Below the pieces are notes generated by a model. That model searched no databases. It was not told the origin of the DNA and worked only from the letters and a program-made list of their open reading frames with translations. A stretch of DNA of 64,000 bases from contig CAXXLG010000002.1 of NCBI GenBank assembly GCA_963674495.2, forward strand, positions 868,001 to 932,000, written 5' to 3'. Every line of letters begins with the position of its first letter. The first letter of the stretch is position 1. The translations under genes and the position numbers were made by a program. Shown piece after piece: positions 34,154-41,908 of this stretch. The stretch is from RGIG3178 sp963674495 (GTDB taxonomy: Bacteria > Bacillota > Clostridia > Christensenellales > QAND01).

Positions 34154-35806
34154 ATGGAAATTAGTTTAGTCCAAGCCCTTATTATTGCGGCATATTATTG
34201 GTGGGCAAACTTATCCGCCGGTTACGGCATCTGGTTTGCTCGTGCGCTGATGGCGGGCTTTGTCGTGGGTACCGTACTTGGCGATGTATCCACAGGCATG
34301 AAAATCGGTGCGGTCATCCAGCCGATGTTCCTTGCGTTCACCGGCGCCGGCGGCACAGTCGTTTGGGATCAGTGCGCAGGCGGAATCATGGGCGCTGCGA
34401 TCACGATGGCCGGCGGACTTCCGCTGGAACAGGCGTTGACAGTTGCGGTTCCCGTATCGCTGTTGTTCGCACAGATCCACACCGTCCGTCGCATCTTCTT
34501 TGCCTACCCGGCAATCCAGTCGGACAAAGCGGCCCTCAAGGGCAACGACAAAGCCATTCTCTTCTACGGTCAATGGTTCTGCTGGATGTCCAAGATCGTA
34601 CTGTACTTCATCCCGATGCTTCTGTCCATCATGTTGGGCGCCGAAGCCATTGGTAAGCTGATGGCCGACCTGCCCGTGTGGGTCACCAACTCACTCAGCT
34701 GCGTTGGCGGCATGCTTCCTTCAATTGGTATGGCAATGACCATCCGCGTCATCGGCCGTCCGCAGTTCCTGCCGTTCTTCCTGGGCGGCTACTTCCTGGT
34801 GCAGTACACGGGAATCGGCGGATTATTCCTCGCGTTCATCGGCCTGTTCTTTGCATTCCTGTACTACTTAATTCTGGATGCAACGAAGAAAGACGATGCG
34901 AATGCAGCGGACCAGAGTCAAGCCGGTGCAGCGGCACTGGACGAAGACACAAAGCGTATTTTGACCAAAAAAGACGTTGCCAATATGTTCACCCGTTGGT
35001 GGTGGTACTGCGAGCAGAGCAACAGCTTTGCCCGTCTGCAGTCCGTCGCATACTGCTGCGCTTTCATCCCGGCGCTGAAAAAACTCTATGGCAAAGATCC
35101 TGAAGAGTATTCGGCAGCATTGCAGCGTCATCTGATGTTTTTCAACACGCAGGGCATCTGGGGCTCCGTCATTCATGGTATTACACTGGCGATGGAAGAA
35201 CAGCGCGCACTGGGCGCTCCCATCGGCGTAGAAGCCATCACCGGTATCAAAGCCGGCTTGATGGGACCGTTCGCCGGCATCGGCGACACGATCGACTGGG
35301 CGACATTCAACCCGCTCGTTTACATCCTGTTCATCCCCATGGCTGCAGCAGGAAACCCGCTGGGCGCATGGTTCCCGTGGTTCATCGTGGGTTCTGTCAC
35401 GTACATTGAAGGCCGTATCTATAGTAGCCTCGGCTACAGGCTGGGCACACGTGCGGCACTGACCTTACTACAGGGTAGCGCGATCAACACGTTCATCTCC
35501 TGCGCATCCGTACTTGGCCTGTTCATGATGGGCGGTCTGTCCGCATCGATGGTCAAGGTGGTAACGCCTCTGTACATCCCGACGTCTGGATCTCCGGCGT
35601 TGATCCAGGCCGGTATTCTGGACAAAGTTGCCCCCGGCATCCTGCCGTTGGCTGTTGTGCTTGGAACCTACAAGTTCATCATGTCCGGTAACAGCATAAC
35701 CAAAGCGACGTTGTATCTGACCGCGTTTGGCCTCATTATGGGCGCGATCGGCATCTTGGGCGCAGGTGGCTTGATCTTCGGAGCCTATGTTCCCCCCGTT
35801 GCGTAA
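34154..35806 (+). CDS. fused PTS permease IIC-IID, mannose/fructose/sorbose family
   Basis: A 550-residue membrane protein joining two subunits normally made separately. Residues about 1-240 are an EIIC-type channel (GTVLGDVSTGMKIGAVIQPM, CAGGIMGAAITMAGGLPLEQ). After a polar Ala/Asp linker, residues about 275-550 are EIID (FTRWWWYCEQSNSFARLQSV, RHLMFFNTQGIWGS, GPFAGIGDTIDWATFNPL). Such permeases import and, with EIIA/EIIB, phosphorylate hexoses or amino sugars. No EIIA, EIIB or regulator gene lies nearby, so phosphotransfer partners must be encoded elsewhere, or the protein works differently. GGGAGG precedes the ATG, and strong terminators lie on both sides. Codon use looks like a highly expressed gene. 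Confidence 0.9.
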   Translation: MEISLVQALIIAAYYWWANLSAGYGIWFARALMAGFVVGTVLGDVSTGMKIGAVIQPMFLAFTGAGGTVVWDQCAGGIMGAAITMAGGLPLEQALTVAVPVSLLFAQIHTVRRIFFAYPAIQSDKAALKGNDKAILFYGQWFCWMSKIVLYFIPMLLSIMLGAEAIGKLMADLPVWVTNSLSCVGGMLPSIGMAMTIRVIGRPQFLPFFLGGYFLVQYTGIGGLFLAFIGLFFAFLYYLILDATKKDDANAADQSQAGAAALDEDTKRILTKKDVANMFTRWWWYCEQSNSFARLQSVAYCCAFIPALKKLYGKDPEEYSAALQRHLMFFNTQGIWGSVIHGITLAMEEQRALGAPIGVEAITGIKAGLMGPFAGIGDTIDWATFNPLVYILFIPMAAAGNPLGAWFPWFIVGSVTYIEGRIYSSLGYRLGTRAALTLLQGSAINTFISCASVLGLFMMGGLSASMVKVVTPLYIPTSGSPALIQAGILDKVAPGILPLAVVLGTYKFIMSGNSITKATLYLTAFGLIMGAIGILGAGGLIFGAYVPPVA

Positions 35807-35823
35807 GAACAGTATAAACAAAG

Positions 35824-35852
35824 AAGAACCGGCTTTTGCCGGTTCTTTTTTT
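35824..35852 (+). terminator. rho-independent terminator
   Basis: AAGAACCGGC, loop TTTT, GCCGGTTCTT then a T7 run: a textbook terminator closing the PTS gene. Confidence 0.92.
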
Positions 35853-36106
35853 GTAATGATAGGGGCAGTACACTGCAAAATGCAGGTACTGCCCGCTTTA
35901 TAGCAGGAATATGCAATGTCAAAACCTGCGCAATCCGATTTTATCCGTAAACACCGGATGCATACAAACGCAGGCTGTTTGGAATAAAATGGCTAAATAT
36001 AACGACCCATATGGGGAAAACAGGTTACATGGCGTATTGCATCAACGTGGCGGATGCACTATGATAGAATATGTTGCTTTAGGCCGAAATGGAGAGGGTG
36101 GATGCA

Positions 36107-36586
36107 TTGAGCAAACGCGGATTGACAGTTTGTCTGTCGCTTGGCCTGCTGCTGTTGTTTTGCGCATGTACGGGCGCTATGGCCCCTGCAACGGGTGACG
36201 GCCCCGGCGGTGTAATCACCGATACGCTCGAAGATATTTTAATCCATACCGAACAAGCCGTTTATCATCCGGGCGAAAAGGAAGTCACCATCATTCTTTA
36301 CGACGCCGGCAAAAATTCGTACACGTTTGATATGGAGTATATGCTGCAGGTCCTCGACGGTGATAGATGGGTGGATGTGGACAAGGGCGATACCATCATT
36401 TGGATTCAGGCCACCTATCCGCTTGACCCGGGTGATACCGCCGAGCAAAGCTTGGCTTTGTCCAGCTATACGGAGGATATAAAGCCCGGTCAATACCGGA
36501 TTGTCAAACCGATCCACTCCGTAGAGGACACGGAAATATACTATATGACAGCCGTGTTTACCGTTGGCCAGCAAGAGGGCGATTGA
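36107..36586 (+). CDS. small lipoprotein with Ig-like domain
   Basis: A 159-residue exported protein. The signal peptide ends in a lipobox LLLLFCAC, followed by a short linker and one beta-sandwich-like domain of about 110 residues (HTEQAVYHPGEKEVTIILYD, then GDTAEQSLALSSYTEDIKPGQ and YYMTAVFTV). This layout matches the bacterial immunoglobulin-like lipoproteins common in Clostridia. The TTG start is preferred because GAGAGGG lies eight bases upstream; the earlier in-frame ATG overlaps that site. It is followed by a second unrelated small lipoprotein. The ligand is unknown. Confidence 0.7.
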   Translation: MSKRGLTVCLSLGLLLLFCACTGAMAPATGDGPGGVITDTLEDILIHTEQAVYHPGEKEVTIILYDAGKNSYTFDMEYMLQVLDGDRWVDVDKGDTIIWIQATYPLDPGDTAEQSLALSSYTEDIKPGQYRIVKPIHSVEDTEIYYMTAVFTVGQQEGD

Positions 36587-36649
36587 CACGGCTATACAAA
36601 ATTCATATAATGAGACAAAGCCCCGTGAAATACCGCAAGGAGGAATAAC

Positions 36650-37009
36650 ATGCGCAAACGATGGATGGTTTGCACTTTGGCGTTGATGGCTTGCTTGCTG
36701 TTGCTATGCGCCTGCGGCGGCAACCTGGCCGGAACGGAATGGACGGTTGCGGGATCTGTGGACGGATGGGGAAACGATCAGGAAAACATCGGCACAAACG
36801 GCGCATTTTCCCTATTGACCCTTGCATTTTTTGAGGGGGAAACGGGCTCATTGCGAATCAACGATGTGAGCTATACGTTTTCGTATAAGAAGAATGGCGA
36901 TACGCTTACCGTTACCATGCAGGATGGACAGCAGGCGCAGGCAGAAATCGACAATGATAGGATTTATTGGACAATTGGCGATACGACGCTGTATTTTAAC
37001 AAAAAATAA
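36650..37009 (+). CDS. small lipoprotein, unknown
   Basis: A 119-residue protein. The signal peptide MRKRWMVCTLALMACLLLLC ends in the lipobox LLCAC, and a short beta-rich domain follows (GTEWTVAGSVDG, SYTFSYKKNGDTLTVTM, IYWTIGDTTLYF). The alternating-strand pattern resembles lipocalin- or META-like small lipoproteins, but I cannot assign a family. AAGGAGGAATAAC lies before the ATG. It may be cotranscribed with the Ig-like lipoprotein 60 bases upstream and ends at a terminator. Confidence 0.75.
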   Translation: MRKRWMVCTLALMACLLLLCACGGNLAGTEWTVAGSVDGWGNDQENIGTNGAFSLLTLAFFEGETGSLRINDVSYTFSYKKNGDTLTVTMQDGQQAQAEIDNDRIYWTIGDTTLYFNKK

Positions 37010-37030
37010 CGCTAAGCAGGCGATGCACGA

Positions 37031-37057
37031 AAAAGAACGCCAAACGGCGTTCTTTTT
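37031..37057 (+). terminator. bidirectional terminator
   Basis: AAAGAACGCC, loop AAAC, GGCGTTCTTTTT between the convergent lipoprotein gene and the last gene of the ECF locus. Confidence 0.85.
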
Positions 37058-37067
37058 ATGTGCTTGC

Positions 37068-37766
37068 TTATTTGACCGCCTGCAACAACGCCTGCCGCGT
37101 TGCCTCCATGATGCCCAAACTGGTCATGGTGGCGCCCGACACGGCGTCAACGTCCGTTGTTTGCTGTTCGACAATACGTGCCGGAATCAATTGGAGGGGT
37201 TCTTGATAGTATTCCTTACCCCTTTCATAATGTTCAATGACCTCAACCTGCTCGATACGCCCTCCCTTGATGGTGACCTGTACCCAAAGGTGTTTGCGGT
37301 ATCCCGTGGCTTCCGCCCGATATACGCCGTTGATCAGGTTTTCCGTCGGCATGGTAACAAACCAGGATTTGACAATGCGTGGCATGCGAAGCGGCGTACA
37401 ATCGATAAGATGCCAGAGCGTCAAAATAAGGCACAGCGCGCACAGCAGCCGGTGGGGGCGCAAAAATGAGAGTGGCAGTTTGTTTCGAAGTGCGTGGCCG
37501 ATCCACAGCAGCAACGCAGCAAAAAAACAGAGGCTACCCAAATTGAACGATAAAAGCCGGTCGGAGGATAAAATGCCGTGCGCGAACGCAACGGCATAAA
37601 AGGCGTAGCATAACGGCGTATGCAAACGACGCAACGCACGGTTGATTCGAGCAGTGTGACGTATGCCATATCGCTTAGACGCGATGCGCAAGAGCCAAAT
37701 CACACACAGCAATACAAGAAGCAGCAGTGAAATGTAAGCGGTGTACAGGTTGAGTGCGCTACGCAT
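37068..37766 (-). CDS. membrane protein with C-terminal FMN-binding domain
   Basis: A 232-residue protein. Four hydrophobic segments (about residues 8-28, 50-66, 75-93 and 105-125) recall the ferric-reductase-like transmembrane cores. A periplasmic FMN-binding domain follows (INGVYRAEATGYRKHLWVQV, then DAVSGATMTSLGIMEATRQAL). The SGAT motif is the usual site of covalent FMN attachment to Thr in NqrC/RnfG-type proteins, which requires an ApbE flavin transferase not encoded here. GGGAGGAATTGG precedes the chosen ATG. It is the last gene of the minus-strand ECF locus and overlaps the previous gene by eight bases. It probably carries electrons across the membrane for a partner of that locus (inference). 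Confidence 0.85.
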   Translation of the reverse strand: MRSALNLYTAYISLLLLVLLCVIWLLRIASKRYGIRHTARINRALRRLHTPLCYAFYAVAFAHGILSSDRLLSFNLGSLCFFAALLLWIGHALRNKLPLSFLRPHRLLCALCLILTLWHLIDCTPLRMPRIVKSWFVTMPTENLINGVYRAEATGYRKHLWVQVTIKGGRIEQVEVIEHYERGKEYYQEPLQLIPARIVEQQTTDVDAVSGATMTSLGIMEATRQALLQAVK

Positions 37767-38439
37767 CCAATTCCTCCCAGCGCGGCGCAAAGGCAAGCGC
37801 CTGTTCAAACAGCGGTCTAAAGCCCTGACGGCGGGCGTTCATTGCGCAGAATTCTTTTTGCATATGCTGCCAAAGAAGCGCTGGATCAAGGCCTTTGAAT
37901 AGGCAGTGTTTCCACAACACGTGTGCGGCTGCGATGCGCCGTGGATCAAAAGCCGGCGCATAGGTCAGTACGAAAGCCAGCATGCGCCCCAGATCCATTT
38001 CCGGCCGACCGGTCGACTGAGGGTCCTCGAAATCCACGCCGTAGCAAACGCCGTCCTTATACAGAAAATTGCGCAGATTCACATCGCCCCGTAGTGTCTT
38101 GGCCGCATCGTAATAGTTGAACAAGAAATCTAACAGCGCGTGCATCGGCATCTCAAGCGCACATTCCTCATAGAACATATCCAGCACATCCACATAGGTC
38201 GTATCGCCAAAATCTTCTAAAAAGACGATGTTTGGCTGATGAAACAGGATGCGTGGAACGGGCAGGCCGTGCGCATGGAGTGCTTGGAGCTGCGCCATTT
38301 CATGCTGGTAGGATTCGGTTGAGCGGTAGCGCTTTCGAATGACGGTACCGCATGGCGTTGCAACACGCGCCACTTCGTTATTTACGGATTTTAGCCGTTC
38401 GCCCGGCACGGAAAGATAGGCGTAAAAATCAAGGCTCAA
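37759..38439 (-). CDS. protein-kinase-fold phosphotransferase
   Basis: A 226-residue protein with the kinase-like fold of APH, choline-kinase or lipopolysaccharide-kinase relatives. It has an N-lobe strand region GTVIRKRYRSTESYQHEMAQ with a probable ATP-binding Lys and Glu, the catalytic loop LRGDVNLRNFLYKDG (Asp and Asn), and the metal-binding VDFEDPQ in place of DFG. The substrate is unknown. The start is TTG and overlaps the stop of the MobB-like gene (TTGA), so translation is coupled. It belongs to the ECF locus, where a small-molecule kinase could trap an imported nutrient inside the cell (inference). Confidence 0.75.
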   Translation of the reverse strand: MSLDFYAYLSVPGERLKSVNNEVARVATPCGTVIRKRYRSTESYQHEMAQLQALHAHGLPVPRILFHQPNIVFLEDFGDTTYVDVLDMFYEECALEMPMHALLDFLFNYYDAAKTLRGDVNLRNFLYKDGVCYGVDFEDPQSTGRPEMDLGRMLAFVLTYAPAFDPRRIAAAHVLWKHCLFKGLDPALLWQHMQKEFCAMNARRQGFRPLFEQALAFAPRWEELDA

Positions 38440-39191
38440 CGTTGGTGTACCTTGACCACGATCTCACTGTTGGGTGCAAAGCCCTCTAATTCCTTGGCAA
38501 CGCCGAGCACAGCGTTTCTTAATATGTTCTGTACAAAAGGGACCATGGTGATGCTGCGGCCGTTGACGCTAAGCTGGACGTCCTGTGAAGTGAGCACGCA
38601 ATCGCCGCGCTTTGACAGACCGCTTACGATGCGCCCGGTTAGGGTTTTGCAGTCGTATCCACACAGGGAGCAACACTTTGGATCGACGTTGGGTAGTGGC
38701 TCGAAGGCCTTTTCGATTACCAAATCCACCAGCGCATCGGGTTCGTTTATCGCATGGTAAACGTGCCGCCCCGCCACCTCACAGACGTCGCTGTTGGCGA
38801 TGACGCCGGATACCGCAATCACGCGATCGTCCATGCGCTCATGAACCTCCGCCTCGCTGTGCGCGGTGATGATGCGGCAACAGTTGCAATCCGATACCCC
38901 CTCTAAAACCACGTAATCATGGTGATAGTGGCACAGGATCTGATCGATGGGCAGCATGGATTGGTACAATATGTCTGTTTCAAACAGACCGCGCGCTGCC
39001 ACCAATTGCGCGCCGGCGTTCTTGTGGCGGTTGGTGTTTGTGATGGGATCGGGATCGATCTTGAACGCTTCATAATGGATCTCCTTGACGGAGCCTACGG
39101 AATAACCGCGCGATCGAAGACCTTTTATCAGCGCTTCGCATACGGTGGTTTTACCGGACTTTGTGATGCCGTTGACAGCGATTGCTTTCAT
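38436..39191 (-). CDS. MobB-like P-loop NTPase with C-terminal cysteine motif
   Basis: A 251-residue protein. The N-terminus AVNGITKSGKTTVCEALIKG is a Walker A loop in the style of MobB, the GTP-binding adaptor for molybdopterin guanine dinucleotide synthesis. YVVLEGVSDCNCCRI is the Walker B-like region. A C-terminal extension carries CCSLCGYDCKTLTGRIVSGL, a likely iron-sulfur or zinc site, and VPFVQNILRNAVLGVAKELEG, seen in MobB-related proteins of anaerobes. AAGGAGGAACC precedes the ATG. It lies between the ECF energy-coupling genes and the kinase gene. A role in molybdenum or tungsten cofactor handling is suggested by family, not proven. Confidence 0.75.
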   Translation of the reverse strand: MKAIAVNGITKSGKTTVCEALIKGLRSRGYSVGSVKEIHYEAFKIDPDPITNTNRHKNAGAQLVAARGLFETDILYQSMLPIDQILCHYHHDYVVLEGVSDCNCCRIITAHSEAEVHERMDDRVIAVSGVIANSDVCEVAGRHVYHAINEPDALVDLVIEKAFEPLPNVDPKCCSLCGYDCKTLTGRIVSGLSKRGDCVLTSQDVQLSVNGRSITMVPFVQNILRNAVLGVAKELEGFAPNSEIVVKVHQR

Positions 39192-39206
39192 GGTTCTGGT
39201 TCCTCC

Positions 39207-39938
39207 TTATACGATGATGTACAACGCCAGCGCCGCGCCAAAGAGGCACAGCAGCGCCAACAGAGATAAATAGTCTCGAAACCTTAGCGTTAGCAAAAGG
39301 TAGCTGGTGCGCTTTTTGTATGCGCCGAAACCGCGTGCCTGCATGGTCATGGCCAGATCTTGGCTCTTTTGGATGGCGTCTGCCACCACCGGCAATAAAA
39401 GATGCGCATACAGGCCTATGCGTTTTCCGACCGGGACTTCGCGCAGCTCCACGCCGCGCAGCTGGATGGAAACCAGTGCATCGGTAAACGACTGGGAAAA
39501 CATCGGCAAAAACCGAAGCGCGGTTTGAAGCATGAATGCAAACATGTAGGGCATACCGCTCTGCACCAGCGATTGGATGGTCCTGCGGCTGTTCTCGCCC
39601 GCCATGATGGCGGCAGAGGCCAAGATGATACCGTAGCGAAGCGCCGCCAACGCACCTCGAATGGCACCGTCTGCGGTAATCAGCACAAATCCGTGTATGG
39701 TCAGCAACGGTGGGCCGCTGCGCACAAACAGGATTTGGATTACCGTAATGGACAACAGAAGGCTTAGCAGATGGCGCAGCTTTTTGAAAAACCCGGCCAG
39801 ATTGCCGCCCAAAAACTGGGCGGCAATCAGCGTGAACGTGCACAAGCTCAACATAAAAGCAATATCCTTAAACACCAACGCAAGCGTGGTGCACAGCAGG
39901 ATGCATAGAATTTTAACGCGCGGATCCAGCGATTTCAT
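39207..39938 (-). CDS. ecfT: ECF transporter transmembrane (T) component
   Basis: A 243-residue EcfT/CbiQ-family protein that couples the two ATPases to the substrate-binding S protein. It begins MKSLDPRVKILCILLCTTLA and has about five membrane helices. The cytoplasmic coupling region carries the two Ala-Arg-Gly type motifs: SIQLRGVELREVPVGKR is the modified first box and MTMQARGFGAYKKRTSY is a clear ARG box. GGGGGTGG precedes the ATG, which overlaps the stop of the upstream ATPase gene by four bases. The T component appears dedicated to the S component of this locus, since all ECF parts are cotranscribed. Confidence 0.88.
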   Translation of the reverse strand: MKSLDPRVKILCILLCTTLALVFKDIAFMLSLCTFTLIAAQFLGGNLAGFFKKLRHLLSLLLSITVIQILFVRSGPPLLTIHGFVLITADGAIRGALAALRYGIILASAAIMAGENSRRTIQSLVQSGMPYMFAFMLQTALRFLPMFSQSFTDALVSIQLRGVELREVPVGKRIGLYAHLLLPVVADAIQKSQDLAMTMQARGFGAYKKRTSYLLLTLRFRDYLSLLALLCLFGAALALYIIV

Positions 39939-40594
39939 GTGCACACCACCCCCTCGTCCACCGTAACGGTGTGCGCATCGAAGCGGTGTTTGAACTCGTT
40001 GTCGTGCGTGATCACGCAAAGGCCCACGCCGCGATCCATCAGCTTGTCCAGCATATCGTGCAGTATGATGCGGTTGCCGCGATCCAGCCCGCTGGTGGGC
40101 TCGTCCAGAATCAATAGCGAAGCGCCCTGCATCAGTATGGCGCACAGCGCCAGCCGCTGCTTCTCGCCGCGGCTTAGGCAATACGGGCTGCGGTCCCTGT
40201 GCTGCAACATGTTTAACGAGGATAAAAACGCCAATGCGCGCGCCTGTACGGCGTTCTCGTCCTGCCCCAACAGCAGCGGAACAAAGGTGAGCTCCTCCAT
40301 AACCGAGGTGGCGAACAGCTGTTTCTCGGGGTTTTGGAACAGATATCCCACCGTCTTTCCCACAAATCCAAGCGATTTGCCGTTGGCATTTTGTCCGTCG
40401 ATCATCAGCGTGCCCTCGTTGAGCTGCAGTATGCCGCACATCATTTTGGACAGCGTTGTCTTTCCGCTGCCGTTTTTGCCCACGATCAAAGTCATCTCGC
40501 CGGGAAACAGCGAAAGGTGTGCGCACCGCAGCGTAAAATTGCTCCGCGGATACCGGTATAGCGCGTTATTTAGTTCAATACTCGGCGTCGCCAT
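39935..40594 (-). CDS. ECF transporter ATPase (second)
   Basis: A 219-residue ABC ATPase. Walker A is VGKNGSGKTT, the Q-loop is LFQNPEKQLFATSVMEEL (the ECF-type FQNPxxQ sequence), the signature is CLSRGEKQRLAL, Walker B is LLILDEPTSGLD, and the switch is ITHD. The signature has Arg where LSGGE is usual. GGAGGTACCGC precedes the chosen ATG; 23 upstream in-frame codons overlap the end of the other ATPase gene. It pairs with that ATPase as a heterodimer that powers the transporter. Confidence 0.9.
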   Translation of the reverse strand: MATPSIELNNALYRYPRSNFTLRCAHLSLFPGEMTLIVGKNGSGKTTLSKMMCGILQLNEGTLMIDGQNANGKSLGFVGKTVGYLFQNPEKQLFATSVMEELTFVPLLLGQDENAVQARALAFLSSLNMLQHRDRSPYCLSRGEKQRLALCAILMQGASLLILDEPTSGLDRGNRIILHDMLDKLMDRGVGLCVITHDNEFKHRFDAHTVTVDEGVVCT

Positions 40595-41264
40595 GCGGTA
40601 CCTCCGTAAGACATCCGTCCGCCAGACGGTAGATACGGTCTGCAATGCCAAGGTTTTCCTCATCGTGTTCCACCATCAAAATGGTATGGCCCAGGTTTTT
40701 GAGCTTTGTTATGACGTCGATGATACGCGCTGTAGCCTCATCGTCCAGCTGGGAGAGTGATTCGTCGAATAGCAGGATTTTTGGTTTAAGCGCAAGCATG
40801 GCGGCCAGTGCAATCAACTGCTTTTGGCCGCCGCTTAAATCGTTGGGATTGTATGCCCGGTATTGCTCCATGCCCACGGCGCCAAGCGCTTCATCGATGC
40901 GTGCGCCGATTTCTTTGCGTGGCAGACAAAGGTTCTCTGGTCCAAAAGCAATTTCATCCTCCACCGTGGGGGAAAACAGCTGAGCATCCGGGTTTTGAAA
41001 CACAATGCCCACGTTTTGTACGATCTCATGCAGTGGTATGTCCGACACTGGTTTATCGTATAGACATATATCACCCGTTACCGTACCGTCCATTGAGCGC
41101 GGTATGATGCCCCCGATCAGGTAGCACAGCGTACTCTTACCGCTGCCCGAAGGGCCGCAAAGCGCCGCACACACGCCCTGTTCAACTTGGAGGCTAATGT
41201 GGGAGAACAGCATAGCGCATTCGGGATAATGGAACGACACGTCGTTCAGCGCGATGACGCTCAT
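40575..41264 (-). CDS. ECF transporter ATPase (first)
   Basis: A 229-residue ABC ATPase. Walker A is CGPSGSGKST, the Q-loop is VFQNPDAQLFSPTVEDEIAFG (typical EcfA), the signature is DLSGGQKQLIAL, Walker B is ILLFDESLSQLD, and the switch is MVEHD. The residue after Walker B Asp-Glu is Ser rather than Pro, as in several ECF ATPases. A GGAG sits about eleven bases before the ATG. The 3' end overlaps the second ATPase gene by 20 bases, and the start overlaps the preceding gene by four, so the whole set is tightly coupled. Confidence 0.9.
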   Translation of the reverse strand: MSVIALNDVSFHYPECAMLFSHISLQVEQGVCAALCGPSGSGKSTLCYLIGGIIPRSMDGTVTGDICLYDKPVSDIPLHEIVQNVGIVFQNPDAQLFSPTVEDEIAFGPENLCLPRKEIGARIDEALGAVGMEQYRAYNPNDLSGGQKQLIALAAMLALKPKILLFDESLSQLDDEATARIIDVITKLKNLGHTILMVEHDEENLGIADRIYRLADGCLTEVPHGDAEY

Positions 41265-41782
41265 ATAAGCACGATCTCCTCGAGAAATTTGCACCAGCGC
41301 TGGGAATACTGTGCGCTGCGGATGATCATCAGATACGGTCCCATGCCGCCTTCCGACTTGGTGCCCAACGCCTCACCACCCATCTTCGTGCAGATATAGA
41401 CGTTTTCATCCATCTGAATCTCTTCCGGCGTGATGGCGGAAGCATAGCCGTCCAGCGCGCGGAATTCAATGGTCGTAACGCCGTCAACCGATACACCCTT
41501 ATAAGCGAGAATATCCTTAACTTGGGCGCCTGTGAAGGTGACGTCGGTGGGATCGGTGGTGCTGGTATCCATCACAGCCGGGACGTCGCTCTGGCCGATG
41601 GCGTCAAGATCTGCCATACTCACCTCACACAGCGTCTCCCCGTCCTTTGTTACCTTAAACAGCGCTTCATCTTCCAACCGCTGTTTATCCGCCACATTGC
41701 CGCGGTTTAAAAAGGCAAAAACACCTACCACAACGACAAGAACGATCACGATCATTAGCAGTATGCCCGTTTGTTTTTTCAT
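41261..41782 (-). CDS. membrane-anchored extracellular protein, molybdopterin-oxidoreductase-like domain
   Basis: A 173-residue protein with a single N-terminal anchor (about residues 5-25) and an outside domain of about 130 residues. The pattern VSVDGVTTIEFRALDGYASA, then GGMGPYLMIIRSAQYSQRWCKFLEEIVL recalls the small sulfite-oxidase-type molybdopterin-binding fold (a target strand with DGY and a closing W-C/V-K-x-x-x-I strand). Two more proteins of this locus have the same DGY...W.K..V..I pattern, one of them twice. No catalytic Cys in the normal position is obvious, so it may bind rather than oxidise. AAGGAGAAACC lies before the ATG. It is possibly an extracytoplasmic substrate-capture protein for the ECF transporter. 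Confidence 0.7.
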   Translation of the reverse strand: MKKQTGILLMIVIVLVVVVGVFAFLNRGNVADKQRLEDEALFKVTKDGETLCEVSMADLDAIGQSDVPAVMDTSTTDPTDVTFTGAQVKDILAYKGVSVDGVTTIEFRALDGYASAITPEEIQMDENVYICTKMGGEALGTKSEGGMGPYLMIIRSAQYSQRWCKFLEEIVLI

Positions 41783-41908
41783 GGTTTCTCCTTATTGTAG
41801 AACTTTGCCTTGCTGAGCAAACTAAACAATGTATGTGCAAAGCGGCATTCAACACATATAGTAGGCATTCGGGTGAAAGGACGTTTGAATCAATCGTAAA
41901 CAATTGAT

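Noticed and set aside
39207..40526. A 439-codon frame running through both EcfT and the second ATPase gene
   Set aside because: Its first part is the ATPase read out of frame. The true T component starts at 39938 after GGGGGTGG, and its sequence matches EcfT only from there.
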